This document shows positions 50,663 to 57,900 of a stretch of DNA of 64,000 nucleotides, one piece after another; within the stretch, counting starts at the first letter, position 1; each line of letters begins with the position of its first letter. The translations under genes were made by a program, and so were the position numbers. The DNA comes from Streptomyces sp. JB150 (GTDB lineage: Bacteria; Actinomycetota; Actinomycetes; Streptomycetales; Streptomycetaceae). The DNA is taken from assembly GCF_011193355.1 (NCBI RefSeq), contig NZ_CP049780.1:3278169-3342168 (forward strand), given 5' to 3'. Below the pieces are notes generated by a model. It saw nothing but the letters and a program-made list of their open reading frames with translations, had not been told where the DNA came from and ran no database searches.

Positions 50663-52263
50663 GCACGCCCGGCACCCGCACGGGTCTCACCGCCACCGTC
50701 GTACGGCTGAAGCTGTCGCTGCTGCGCAACGGGCTGCGGCAGTCCGGCGGGCGCCGGGCCGCGTACCTCGCGTCGGCCGTCGTCACACTGCTGTTCGCCG
50801 CGCTCCAGGTGCTCGGGCTGGTCCTGCTGCGCGGCACCGCGCACGCCGACTCCCTGGTCGTGCTGCTGGCGGCGGTGCTGGGCCTGGGGTGGGCGGTGAT
50901 GCCGCTGTTCTTCCCCAGCGGCGACGAGACCCTCGACCCGACCCGGCTGGTGATGCTGCCGCTGCGGCCCCGGCCGCTGGTGCGGGCGCTGCTCACCGCC
51001 TCGCTGGTGGGGATCGGGCCGCTGTTCACGCTCTGCCTGTTCGCCGGTTCGGTGGTCACGGTGGCGCGCGGGGCGGCGGCGTACGCCGTGGGCGTGGTCG
51101 CCGTCGTGCTGGGGCTGCTAGTCTGCGTGGCCTTCGCGCGGGCCGTCGCCGCCGCCAACGTCCGGCTGCTGACCAGCCGTCGGGGCCGCGACCTCGCGGT
51201 GCTGAGCGGGCTGGTCGTGGCGATCGGCGCGCAGGTCGTCAACTTCGGTGCGCAGCGGCTCGGTTCCGCCGGGCTCGGGCAGCTCGACCCGGCGGCGGAC
51301 GTACTGCGCTGGGTGCCGCCCGCGTCGGCGCTCGGCGCGGTGCACTCGGTCAGCGGCGGCGACCACGCGACGGCCGCGCTGCAACTGGCGCTCAGCGTGG
51401 CGGCGCTGGCCGCCCTGATCGCCGTATGGGCGAGGCATCTGACCCGGCTGATGACCTCGCCGGACGCGTCCACGCTGCCGGGCGCGGCCGGGGCCGCGCG
51501 GGAGCGGTCCTCGACGCGGCTCGGGCGGCTGCTGCCGGGCGGGCGGACCGGGACCGTGATGGAGCGCAGCCTGCGCTATGTGTGGCGGGACCCGAAGACC
51601 AAGGCGGCGTGGGTGACCTCGCTGGCGATCGGGCTGATCGTGCCGGTGTTCAACGCGGTCCAGGGCACCGGGTCGGTGTACTTCGCCTGCTTCGCGGCGG
51701 GCATGCTCGGCATCCAGATGTACAACCAGTTCGGGCAGGACACCTCCGCGTTCTGGATGGTCGCGATGACGATCTCGTCCCCACGGGACGCCTATGCCGA
51801 GCTGCGCGCGCGGGCACTGGCCCTGCTGGTGATCACCCTGCCGTACGCCGCCGCGGTCACCGTCCTCACCGCGGGCCTGCTCGGCGACTGGGCGCGGCTG
51901 CCGGAGGCGCTGGGGCTGTCCTTCGCGCTGCTCGGGGCGATGCTGGCGACCGGGGCGTGGACCTCGGCGCGGTTCCCGTACTCCATCCCGCAGGAGGGCT
52001 ACAAGAACGTGGCCCCCGGCCAGGCCGGGCTCGCCTGGATCTCCATCTTCGGCGGGATGGTGGCCGCCGCGCTGCTGTGCTCGCCCGTCATCGCGGCGGC
52101 GGTGTGGATCCACACGGGCGCGGACGCCGAGCGGTGGAGCCCGCTGCTGCTGCCGGTGGGCACGGTCTGGGGCGCGGGCCTCGCCTACGCCGGCCTGCGC
52201 CTGGCCGCGCCCCGCACGGCGGCGCGGCTGCCGGAGATCCTCACGGCGGTGAGCAAGGCGTGA
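50659..52263 (+). CDS. ABC transporter permease
   Basis: GTG 50659 overlaps the ATPase stop. The 534-residue protein has about 12-14 membrane segments (AAYLASAVVTLLFAALQVLGLVLL; AVVLGLLVCVAFARAVAAANV; and others) and a cytoplasmic loop with MERSLRYVWRDPKTKAAWV. It forms an exporter with the preceding ATPase. The substrate is unknown; such two-gene systems export lipids, drugs or peptides. Confidence 0.88.
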   Translation: MSTPGTRTGLTATVVRLKLSLLRNGLRQSGGRRAAYLASAVVTLLFAALQVLGLVLLRGTAHADSLVVLLAAVLGLGWAVMPLFFPSGDETLDPTRLVMLPLRPRPLVRALLTASLVGIGPLFTLCLFAGSVVTVARGAAAYAVGVVAVVLGLLVCVAFARAVAAANVRLLTSRRGRDLAVLSGLVVAIGAQVVNFGAQRLGSAGLGQLDPAADVLRWVPPASALGAVHSVSGGDHATAALQLALSVAALAALIAVWARHLTRLMTSPDASTLPGAAGAARERSSTRLGRLLPGGRTGTVMERSLRYVWRDPKTKAAWVTSLAIGLIVPVFNAVQGTGSVYFACFAAGMLGIQMYNQFGQDTSAFWMVAMTISSPRDAYAELRARALALLVITLPYAAAVTVLTAGLLGDWARLPEALGLSFALLGAMLATGAWTSARFPYSIPQEGYKNVAPGQAGLAWISIFGGMVAAALLCSPVIAAAVWIHTGADAERWSPLLLPVGTVWGAGLAYAGLRLAAPRTAARLPEILTAVSKA

Positions 52264-52312
52264 GGTGAGGGCGCGGGCGCGGGCGGGGACGCGGCCGGGG
52301 GCGCGGGCGGGG

Positions 52313-53239
52313 TCAGGTCTCGCGGACGCCGTCCTCGGGGACGCCGTTCTCGGGAGCGCCATTCTCGGGGAGGCCGTCGTCGCGGAGGCGGTTCAGGAAC
52401 GGCTCGATCGCCGCGCGCCAGGCCTCCGGCTGGTCGTAGTGGACGAGGTGGCCGGCGTCGGCGACCTCGGCGTACTCGCCGCGCGGGAGGACCCGGACCA
52501 TCTCCTGGGCCTCGGCACGGCCCAGCTCGCCGTCGAGGCCGCGGACCACCAGGGTGGGGCAGCGGACCCGGGCCAGCTCCTCCCAGTGGGCGTCGTACAC
52601 CCAGGTCTCGCGGGACCTCAGCATCTGCTCGGGCTCGAAGACGGGCCGCCAGCCGTCCGGGGACTCGGCCATGACCTCGGCGTAGAACGCGCCGCGGGCC
52701 GGGTTGGGGCGCTCCACCCAGGGGTCGTCCTCGCCGAACCACTTGCGGACGTCGGCGAGCGTGGCGAAGGGCACCGGCCAGGACGCGAACCAGGCGGCCC
52801 ACTCGCGCTGCGAGGCGGCGCCCAGCGCGGAGGCCCGCATGTCACAGATGATCAGGGCGCGCACCAGGTCGGGGCGTTTGGCGGCGAGCTGCCAGGCGGT
52901 CAGCGCGCCCATGGCGTGGCCGATCAGCACGGCCGGGCCGAGGCCGAGCTGTTCCAGGGCGGCCTCGGCGTCGTCGACGTAGGCCTCGCGGGTGTAGGCG
53001 GCGCGCGGGGGCTTCTCGCTCTGGCCGTGCCCGCGCTGGTCGAGTGCGACGGCGCGGTGGCGCTCGGCGAGCCAGCGGGCGGTGGGCGCCCAGTGGGAGG
53101 CGCGGCCCATGAGGCCGTGGAGTAACAGCACGCCGGGCCGGGCGGGGTCCGGGCCGGTGCCGCTCTTGGGTGGGTCGCCGAACTCCCAGGCGGCAAGGCG
53201 TACGCCGCCCGCTCCGGTCACGTCGATACGCCGTGCCAT
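52313..53239 (-). CDS. Alpha/beta hydrolase-fold protein with Ala in place of the nucleophile Ser
   Basis: ATG 53239 gives 308 residues with the fold's landmarks: LLLHGLMGRASHW (oxyanion HG), LDQRGHGQSEKP, elbow LIGHAMGAL, VRGLDGELG and AGHLVHYDQPEAW (catalytic His). The elbow reads G-H-A109-M-G, codon GCC at 52915-52913, where Ser is normal, so hydrolysis by the classical mechanism is not expected. It may be a non-catalytic binding protein or have another chemistry. The C-terminal tail consists of PENGAPENGVPEDG repeats from four 15-bp units (52324-52383). No operon partner is visible. Confidence 0.85.
   Translation of the reverse strand: MARRIDVTGAGGVRLAAWEFGDPPKSGTGPDPARPGVLLLHGLMGRASHWAPTARWLAERHRAVALDQRGHGQSEKPPRAAYTREAYVDDAEAALEQLGLGPAVLIGHAMGALTAWQLAAKRPDLVRALIICDMRASALGAASQREWAAWFASWPVPFATLADVRKWFGEDDPWVERPNPARGAFYAEVMAESPDGWRPVFEPEQMLRSRETWVYDAHWEELARVRCPTLVVRGLDGELGRAEAQEMVRVLPRGEYAEVADAGHLVHYDQPEAWRAAIEPFLNRLRDDGLPENGAPENGVPEDGVRET
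52324..52383 (-). repeat. Four 15-bp tandem repeats at the 3' end of the hydrolase gene
   Basis: Units such as GGACGCCGTCCTCGG and GGACGCCGTTCTCGG (plus-strand reading) start at 52324, 52339, 52354 and 52369. They encode the five-residue repeat (G/N)xPE(N/D) in the C-terminal tail. Confidence 0.8.
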
Positions 53240-53711
53240 GATCCCGGCACCCCCAAGCTCCGCTCGTACGCCTGAGTACTGCTGGTCGTGCTTCTGGTGC
53301 TGCCGTACTGCCGTGCGGTGCTGTCGTCCGCCCCCGCAGACTATCGAAAGCCCATTCGAAGATACGGCGTCCGCGGACAACACCCCTCGTTCGAGTGACC
53401 CCGCTCAAGGAATGATCGCCGCCGCCGAGGGGAGATCTCTCAGCGGGAGGCGGACCGCTCGGGGAAAACCGGTCCGAGGGGGACGACCCTGAGAGCTCGG
53501 GGCTCCGGGTCGAAGCAGGGGAGGACAGGCCCCGGCGCCGCGAGGCGCCGGGGCCCACACCTGACAGGGCACCGGGGCCCACACCGGACAGCCTGACACG
53601 CCCGGCGTCCGGTCGTCGGCGTTCCGGGTCACGACTCCCGGGGACGGCAAGCGAGTCGGGCGGGCGGCCCGGCGCCCGCCGCGCGCCGTCTCAAGGTCTG
53701 ACGACGAAGAC
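53240..53711. other. 472-bp gap between dmdR1 and the hydrolase gene
   Basis: No gene is seen. It contains a GC-rich hairpin and direct repeats at 53528-53591 and, near 53268-53330, an A/T-richer stretch with CCGTACTG that is the likely promoter region of the leftward hydrolase gene. Confidence 0.4.
53528..53591 (-). terminator. Probable dmdR1 terminator hairpin with adjoining direct repeat
   Basis: GGCCCCGGCGCC (53528-53539) pairs perfectly with GGCGCCGGGGCC (53544-53555) over the 4-base loop GCGA. The distal arm runs into a 20-bp direct repeat, CCGGGGCCCACACC plus (T/G)GACAG, at 53548-53567 and 53572-53591. It lies about 155 bases beyond the dmdR1 stop. Confidence 0.6.
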
Positions 53712-54404
53712 TCAGCGCTTGGCGACGAACACGTGGGACGCCACGTCCGCCTCCAGCTCGGCGGCCTCGCCGCCGCTGCCCACCAGCACACCGCCGGCCG
53801 ACTCCGTCACACTCACCACCGAACCGGGCTGCACACCCGCGCGCCGCAGCGTGTACATCAGCTGGGCGTCCGTCTGGATCGGCTCGCCGATCCGGCGCAC
53901 CACCACCGTCTTGCCCTCCGTGCCCGGGTCGAGCTCGGCCAGCGAGACCATGCCCTCGTCGAGGAACGGGTCGGCGCCGTCCTTCTCGCCCAGCTCCTCG
54001 AGCCCCGGGATCGGGTTGCCGTACGGCGACTCGGTCGGGTGGCGCAGCAGCTCCAGGACGCGCCGCTCGACCGCCTCGCTCATCACGTGTTCCCAGCGGC
54101 AGGCCTCGGCGTGCACCTGCTCCCACTCCAGGCCGATCACGTCGACGAGCAGACACTCCGCGAGCCGGTGCTTGCGCATCACACGCGTGGCGAGCCGGCG
54201 GCCCTCCTCGGTCAGCTCCAGGTGCCGGTCGCTCGCGACGGACACCAGCCCGTCACGCTCCATCCGCGCCACCGTCTGGCTGACCGTCGGCCCGCTCTGG
54301 TCGAGCCGCTCGGCGATCCGGGCGCGCATGGGGACCACACCTTCCTCCTCCAGCTCGAGGATGGTGCGGAGATACATCTCCGTCGTGTCGATCAGTCCGG
54401 ACAT
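53712..54404 (-). CDS. dmdR1: DmdR1, DtxR-family iron-dependent repressor
   Basis: ATG 54404 (GAGGGG 7 bases upstream) gives 230 residues, the size of S. coelicolor DmdR1. The N-terminal winged helix (DTTEMYLRTILELEEEGVVPMRARIAERLDQSGPTVSQTVARME) is followed by the metal-binding dimerisation domain with EWEQVHAEACRWEHVMSEAVE and VEL-type ligands (C, H, E residues), then an SH3-like C-terminal domain. Fe2+-bound DmdR1 represses siderophore and other iron genes. In S. coelicolor an antiparallel gene, adm, is reported on the opposite strand of dmdR1; long plus-strand frames (53719-54420, 53733-54425) also span it here. Confidence 0.95.
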   Translation of the reverse strand: MSGLIDTTEMYLRTILELEEEGVVPMRARIAERLDQSGPTVSQTVARMERDGLVSVASDRHLELTEEGRRLATRVMRKHRLAECLLVDVIGLEWEQVHAEACRWEHVMSEAVERRVLELLRHPTESPYGNPIPGLEELGEKDGADPFLDEGMVSLAELDPGTEGKTVVVRRIGEPIQTDAQLMYTLRRAGVQPGSVVSVTESAGGVLVGSGGEAAELEADVASHVFVAKR

Positions 54405-54573
54405 ACGTGCCCCTCGATGAGATGAGATCTGCCGAGGGCTCGACGGCACCTCGGCGCGTGCGCTGGCCCTGCCATCAATTCTGCCGGATGCCACTGACAA
54501 CCGTGCCGCGCCGCCGAAACGCGAGACCGCGGGCGGAGCGGTCCACGCCGGGCGGCCCGTCCCCTCCCCCGTA

Positions 54574-54603
54574 TTGACAGCACAATGGTCCAGACCGCAC
54601 GGT
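54574..54603 (+). promoter_or_regulatory. nagS-like promoter with DasR-type (dre) operator
   Basis: TTGACA (54574-54579) is a perfect -35; an 18-base spacer leads to CACGGT (54598-54603), a weak -10. Between them AATGGTCCAGACCGCA (54584-54599) carries the palindromic core GGTC-CA-GACC and agrees at 12 of 16 positions with the DasR site ACTGGTCTAGACCACT as I recall it. Binding in the spacer would repress transcription until amino-sugar phosphates accumulate. Confidence 0.65.
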
Positions 54604-54639
54604 GATCCGCGACACACGCAACGGTGCGAAGGAGCTCGC

Positions 54640-55395
54640 ATGGGCGACAGCAAGCCGGCCGACCGGTACCTCGACGCCGCCATCGGCCTGCTGCGACGGG
54701 TCCGCGACGAGGAGGCCGCCTCCATCGCCGCGGCCGGCACCCTGCTCGCCGACATCGTCACCGCCGGCGGCCGGCTGTTCGCCTTCGGGGCCGGCCACTC
54801 CTCGCTCGCCGCCCAGGACCTCGTCTACCGCGCCGGCGGCCTCGCGCTGATGAACCTCCTCGCCGTCCCCGGCGTCGTCGGCGTCGACGTCATGCCCGCC
54901 ACCCTCGGCTCCGCCCTGGAACGCGTCGACGGCCTCGCCGCCGCCGTCCTGGACAGCTCGCCCCTCCGCGCGGGCGACGCCCTGGTGATCATCTCCCTCT
55001 CCGGACGCAACGCCCTGCCCGTCGAGATGGCCATCAACGCCCGCGCCCTCGGCATCCACGTCATCGGCGTCACCTCCGTCGCCTACGCCACCAAGACCGG
55101 CTCCCGGCACTCCTCCGGCACCTTCCTCAAGGACCACTGCGACATCGTCCTCGACTCCAAGATCGCCGTCGGCGACGCCGAACTGACCCTCGACAGCGTC
55201 CCCGCCCCCTTCGCGCCCGCCTCCACGGTCGTCACCACCGCCCTCCTCCAGGCCGTCATGGCCACCGCCGCCAGCACCCTCGCCGAACGCGGCATCGAAC
55301 CCCCGCTGCTGCGCTCCGGCAACGTCGACGGCGGCCACGAATGGAACGGCCGCATCCTGGAGGAGTACGGCGACCGGATCTTCTACCACCACTGA
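54640..55395 (+). CDS. nagS: SIS-domain phosphosugar protein, NagS-like
   Basis: ATG 54640 (GAAGGAG with 5-base spacing) gives 251 residues. The SIS fold is clear: GGRLFAFGAGHSSLAAQDLVYRAGGLALM, ALVIISLSGRNALPVEMAINARALGIHVIGVTS, with the sugar-phosphate binding SxSGRN motif and a C-terminal GGHEWNGRIL. The gene's place beside dmdR1 matches S. coelicolor SCO4393, reported (as I recall) as NagS, a GlcNAc-6-phosphate dehydrating enzyme linked to amino-sugar toxicity. The DasR-type operator in its promoter supports an amino-sugar role. The symbol is by position and family, not by proof. Confidence 0.82.
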   Translation: MGDSKPADRYLDAAIGLLRRVRDEEAASIAAAGTLLADIVTAGGRLFAFGAGHSSLAAQDLVYRAGGLALMNLLAVPGVVGVDVMPATLGSALERVDGLAAAVLDSSPLRAGDALVIISLSGRNALPVEMAINARALGIHVIGVTSVAYATKTGSRHSSGTFLKDHCDIVLDSKIAVGDAELTLDSVPAPFAPASTVVTTALLQAVMATAASTLAERGIEPPLLRSGNVDGGHEWNGRILEEYGDRIFYHH

Positions 55396-55415
55396 CCGGA
55401 CCGGCACCCTCGCGG

Positions 55416-56807
55416 CTACGCCTCCGGCCGCAGCAGCCCCGCCAGATCCAGCGCGCCCGCGATCCGTACGGCGACGTCCTCGGCGTACGGCGTGTCCGAC
55501 CGGTCGAACGCGCTGCGCCCGGCACCCCGCAGGAAGGTCACCGCCCCCAGCGTCCGGCCCCGGCTGCGCAGCACCGCGCACAGCGCGTGCACCGCGTCCG
55601 GCGGCCACTGCCGGGCCAACGCCCACGCCCGCGCCCGCTCGGCGGGCACGTTCCCCACACTGACCCGCACCGTGCCGGCCCGCTCGACGCAGCTCAACGC
55701 CGGATGCCCCTCGCCGTACCGCACCGGCAGCCCCGCCGCCCCCACCGACAGACTCGGCCCCGGCGCACCCGAGGGAGTCGCCGCGACCCGGATCAACCGC
55801 ACCTCAGGCGCGCCCTCCCCCTCCATGACCGCACCGCCCGCCACCCGGTCGATCAGCGCGTGATCGGCGAACCCGGCCAGCGCGAAGTCGAGATGGACGG
55901 TCGCCGCCTCCAGCGGGTCCTCGCACTCCGCCGCCGCCCGCGCCGCGCGGTGCAGCTGATTCGTACGGAACCGCAGCTGCGCCGCCTCCTGCTCGCCCTG
56001 CTTGGCCTCCGTGACGTCCAGGAACAGCCAGCCCACCCCCAGCGGCACCGGCTCCTCCGCGAGCGGCGAGGCCAGCCGGACGAACCCGCAGCGCCAGCAG
56101 CGCCGCCGCACCCCTTCCGGCGTGCGCACCCCCACCCACACCTCGGCGGGCGCGGGAGGCGCGCCCTCGGCCAGCACATGGGTGAGCACCGCCTCCAGCT
56201 CCTCCACGCCCTGCGCCAGCAGATCCCCGAGCGGCCGGCCCAGCACCGCCGTACGCCCCAGGCCCAGCGCACGGGCCGCGTGCGCGTTGACCACGGCCGG
56301 GCGCAGATCGGCGTCGACCAGCACCACGCCCCAGCCCGCGTCCTCGAACAACGCCTCGCTCAGCGCGATGGACCGCTCCAGGTCGATCTGCGCGTGCACC
56401 TCGCTGAAGGCGCAGTACACCCCCGCGGGCTTGCCGTCCGGGCCGCGCACGGCCGCCGACTGGGTCCGCACGAGCACCCGCCCGCCGTCCTTCGTCAGCA
56501 GCGCGAACTCGTGCACCTGCCGGCCGGGCGCGTGCATGGCCGACAGCAGCCGCGCCTCGACCTCCTCGGCGTCCGCGCTGCGCACCGCCCAGCCGGCGAA
56601 CCCGTGCCGGCCCACGGCCTCGGCCGCGCTCCAGCCGAGGATCCGCTCGGCCTCGCGGTTCCAGTGCGTGACGACCCCGTCGGCGTCGAACGCGCACAGG
56701 GCCGCGTCCATGCCGTCCAGCAGGGCGGCCAGCAGATCGGCACCGTCCCGCTCCGGCTCGTCCGGCCCCAGTTCGTCAGTGGTCCCACTACGCCGGGAAG
56801 CACTCAC
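55416..56807 (-). CDS. PAS-PAS-GAF sensory protein without output domain
   Basis: GTG 56807 with AGGGGG upstream gives 463 residues. The first PAS domain (about 24-140) contains MDAALCAFDADGVVTHWNREAERILGWSAAEAVGR, the second (about 150-270) GWGVVLVDADLRPAVVNAHAARALGLG with a C-terminal WLFLDVTEAKQGEQ, then a GAF-like region (about 290-460) with a FALAGFADHALID motif. No kinase, phosphatase or DNA-binding domain follows. PAS-GAF proteins in Streptomyces often end in a PP2C phosphatase or ATPase, so this one may signal to a separate partner. It lies downstream of ridA on the same strand. Confidence 0.8.
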   Translation of the reverse strand: MSASRRSGTTDELGPDEPERDGADLLAALLDGMDAALCAFDADGVVTHWNREAERILGWSAAEAVGRHGFAGWAVRSADAEEVEARLLSAMHAPGRQVHEFALLTKDGGRVLVRTQSAAVRGPDGKPAGVYCAFSEVHAQIDLERSIALSEALFEDAGWGVVLVDADLRPAVVNAHAARALGLGRTAVLGRPLGDLLAQGVEELEAVLTHVLAEGAPPAPAEVWVGVRTPEGVRRRCWRCGFVRLASPLAEEPVPLGVGWLFLDVTEAKQGEQEAAQLRFRTNQLHRAARAAAECEDPLEAATVHLDFALAGFADHALIDRVAGGAVMEGEGAPEVRLIRVAATPSGAPGPSLSVGAAGLPVRYGEGHPALSCVERAGTVRVSVGNVPAERARAWALARQWPPDAVHALCAVLRSRGRTLGAVTFLRGAGRSAFDRSDTPYAEDVAVRIAGALDLAGLLRPEA

Positions 56808-56901
56808 CTGGACCCCCTGCAGGCTGTGTCCGCACGTACGGCACGTCAGTCGTGCTCACTGGCCTCATTCAACTGGAACGTGACTCAGCCCACATATGGT
56901 T

Positions 56902-56919
56902 CCCGCAAGATTGCGGGGA
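56902..56919 (-). terminator. Short hairpin between ridA and the PAS gene
   Basis: CCCGCAA (56902-56908) and TTGCGGG (56911-56917) form a dyad between the ridA stop and the PAS gene start. It may end the ridA transcript. Confidence 0.4.
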
Positions 56920-56957
56920 ATCACCGAGGAATCGTTGCCCGCCGGTAACTCCCTCCC

Positions 56958-57350
56958 TCACCCGGCCCCGGGCCGCCGCGCGTACACCTCGATCTCGATC
57001 CTCATCCGGGGATCGGCCAGCCCGCACACCATCATCGTGGCCGCCGGCCGCACCTCGCCGAAGCAGGCCCGCAGCACCGGCCAGCACGGCTCGAAGTCCC
57101 CCCGGTCCGGCAGCAGATACCGCACCCGCACCACGTCGGCGAACGAGCACCCCGCCTCCTCCAGCGCCGCCCCGATGTTCCGCAGACACTGCTCGGCCTG
57201 CTCGACGACGTCGTCGGAGATCGTCATGGTCGCGTAGTCGTACCCGGTCGTCCCCGACACGTGCACCCAGTCCCCGTCCACCACGGCCCGCGCGTACCCG
57301 ATCCGCTCCTCGAACACCGAACCACTGAGAATCGCCCGCCGCTTTGTCAT
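56958..57350 (-). CDS. RidA-family (YjgF/YER057c) protein
   Basis: The 130-residue protein has the RidA pattern: SGSVFEERIGYARAVVDGDWVHVSGTTG, ISDDVVEQAEQCLRNIGAALEEAGCSFADVVRVRYLL, and C-terminal MRIEIEVYARRPG, including the arginine (MRIEIE segment) expected to bind a carboxylate. RidA proteins hydrolyse reactive enamine/imine intermediates. The ATG at 57350 overlaps the stop of a 5-codon reading frame (ATG at 57364) created by a 14-bp tandem duplication. No ribosome binding site is seen. Confidence 0.9.
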   Translation of the reverse strand: MTKRRAILSGSVFEERIGYARAVVDGDWVHVSGTTGYDYATMTISDDVVEQAEQCLRNIGAALEEAGCSFADVVRVRYLLPDRGDFEPCWPVLRACFGEVRPAATMMVCGLADPRMRIEIEVYARRPGAG

Positions 57351-57371
57351 GCACGCATTGTCATGCACCGA
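57344..57371 (-). repeat. 14-bp tandem duplication at the ridA start
   Basis: TTGTCATGCACGCA (57344-57357) and TTGTCATGCACCGA (57358-57371) are adjacent copies that differ at two positions. On the minus strand each contains ATGACAA. The outer ATG (57364) reads MTMRA and stops at TGA 57349-57347, overlapping the ridA ATG. Confidence 0.8.
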
Positions 57372-57396
57372 GAGCTGCAGCACTCGCGAAAAAAGG

Positions 57397-57425
57397 TTGA
57401 GTGGCGCGGTGCCACTTCCTAGGGT
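57397..57425 (+). promoter_or_regulatory. Promoter of the structured leader upstream of the IPNS-family gene
   Basis: TTGAGT (57397-57402), a 17-base spacer and TAGGGT (57420-57425) make a good vegetative-type promoter. The spacer and -35 include the dyad AGTGGC...GCCACT (57401-57416). The predicted start is near 57432, with GGGAGG and a mini-ORF following. Confidence 0.65.
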
Positions 57426-57458
57426 GTGCGGTACACGAGAAGGGAGGTGGTTCGGCAG

Positions 57459-57497
57459 ATGTATGAAAACCGGACGCGTGAGGTGGCTGCGGGCTAG
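57459..57497 (+). CDS. 12-residue mini-ORF with strong ribosome binding site in a leader RNA
   Basis: AAGGGAGGTGG lies 8-9 bases before ATG 57459, one of the best ribosome binding sites in the window. The frame encodes MYENRTREVAAG and ends at TAG 57497. A hairpin (57506-57524, CACC-A-CAC with GTG-C-GGTG) starts 9 bases after the stop, a second (57533-57551) follows, then a three-way junction. This is the layout of a translated regulatory leader. I do not recognise the peptide. Confidence 0.6.
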   Translation: MYENRTREVAAG

Positions 57498-57578
57498 CGG
57501 CTCGTCACCACACTCAGTGCGGTGCCGGACCAGCGCGTGAGCGAAGCGCGCAGCCGGCCCAATCCCAAGCAGTCACCC

Positions 57579-57641
57579 GACCCGCGAGCTGCCGGTACGT
57601 CCGACCGGCTCCTCCTTCCAGGAGGACCAGGCTCGCGGGTC
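57579..57641 (+). ncRNA. Predicted three-way-junction RNA element in the leader
   Basis: P1 is GACCCGCGAGC (57579-57589) with GCTCGCGGGTC (57631-57641), 11 perfect pairs. Inside are P2, CCGGT (57592-57596) with ACCGG (57604-57608), 7-base loop, and P3, TCCTCC (57610-57615) with GGAGGA (57621-57626), 5-base loop. Only 2, 1 and 4 bases join the helices. A TTTT follows at 57649-57652, so it may act as a terminator. It matches no RNA class I know. Confidence 0.6.
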
Positions 57642-57673
57642 GTCTGCGTTTTCCGGGGCAGTACGCTGGGGGC

Positions 57674-57751
57674 ATGCTTCCGCTCGTTCGACGCCGCCAT
57701 GTGGACTTCGTCCGCGTCACGAGCATGGGCTGTCGACGCTTCACGATCTGA
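57674..57751 (+). CDS. Leaderless 25-residue leader peptide of the RRxHVDxxRVxSxxC type
   Basis: TACGCT (57662-57667) ends 6 bases before ATG 57674, the spacing seen at other leaderless genes here. The peptide contains RRRHVDFVRVTSMGC, matching the short actinobacterial leader peptides (HVDL-R-x-SAxC) usually found upstream of sulphur and cysteine-related genes. It ends with TGA at 57751, 169 bases before the IPNS-family gene. The conserved cysteine near the end suggests sensing of cysteinyl-tRNA or another ribosome-mediated signal (inference). Confidence 0.7.
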   Translation: MLPLVRRRHVDFVRVTSMGCRRFTI

Positions 57752-57882
57752 GCGCTCGGGCCCGTTTTCCCGGCTGATCGCCGGTTCTGGCTCTGCCGCC
57801 CGCCCTTCGGCTCCCTGATCTCCTGAGCTTCCGGGCTGTTCCTTTCCTTCCTTCGGTGCGCCGTGTCTCCGCCCCACCCCGG

Positions 57883-57900
57883 CGGGGGCGCGGGCCCCCG
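57883..57900 (+). promoter_or_regulatory. Hairpin just upstream of the IPNS-family start
   Basis: CGGGGGC (57883-57889) pairs with GCCCCCG (57894-57900) over 4 bases, 20 bases before ATG 57921. As that gene has no clear ribosome binding site, the hairpin may shape initiation or end the leader transcript. Confidence 0.5.
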
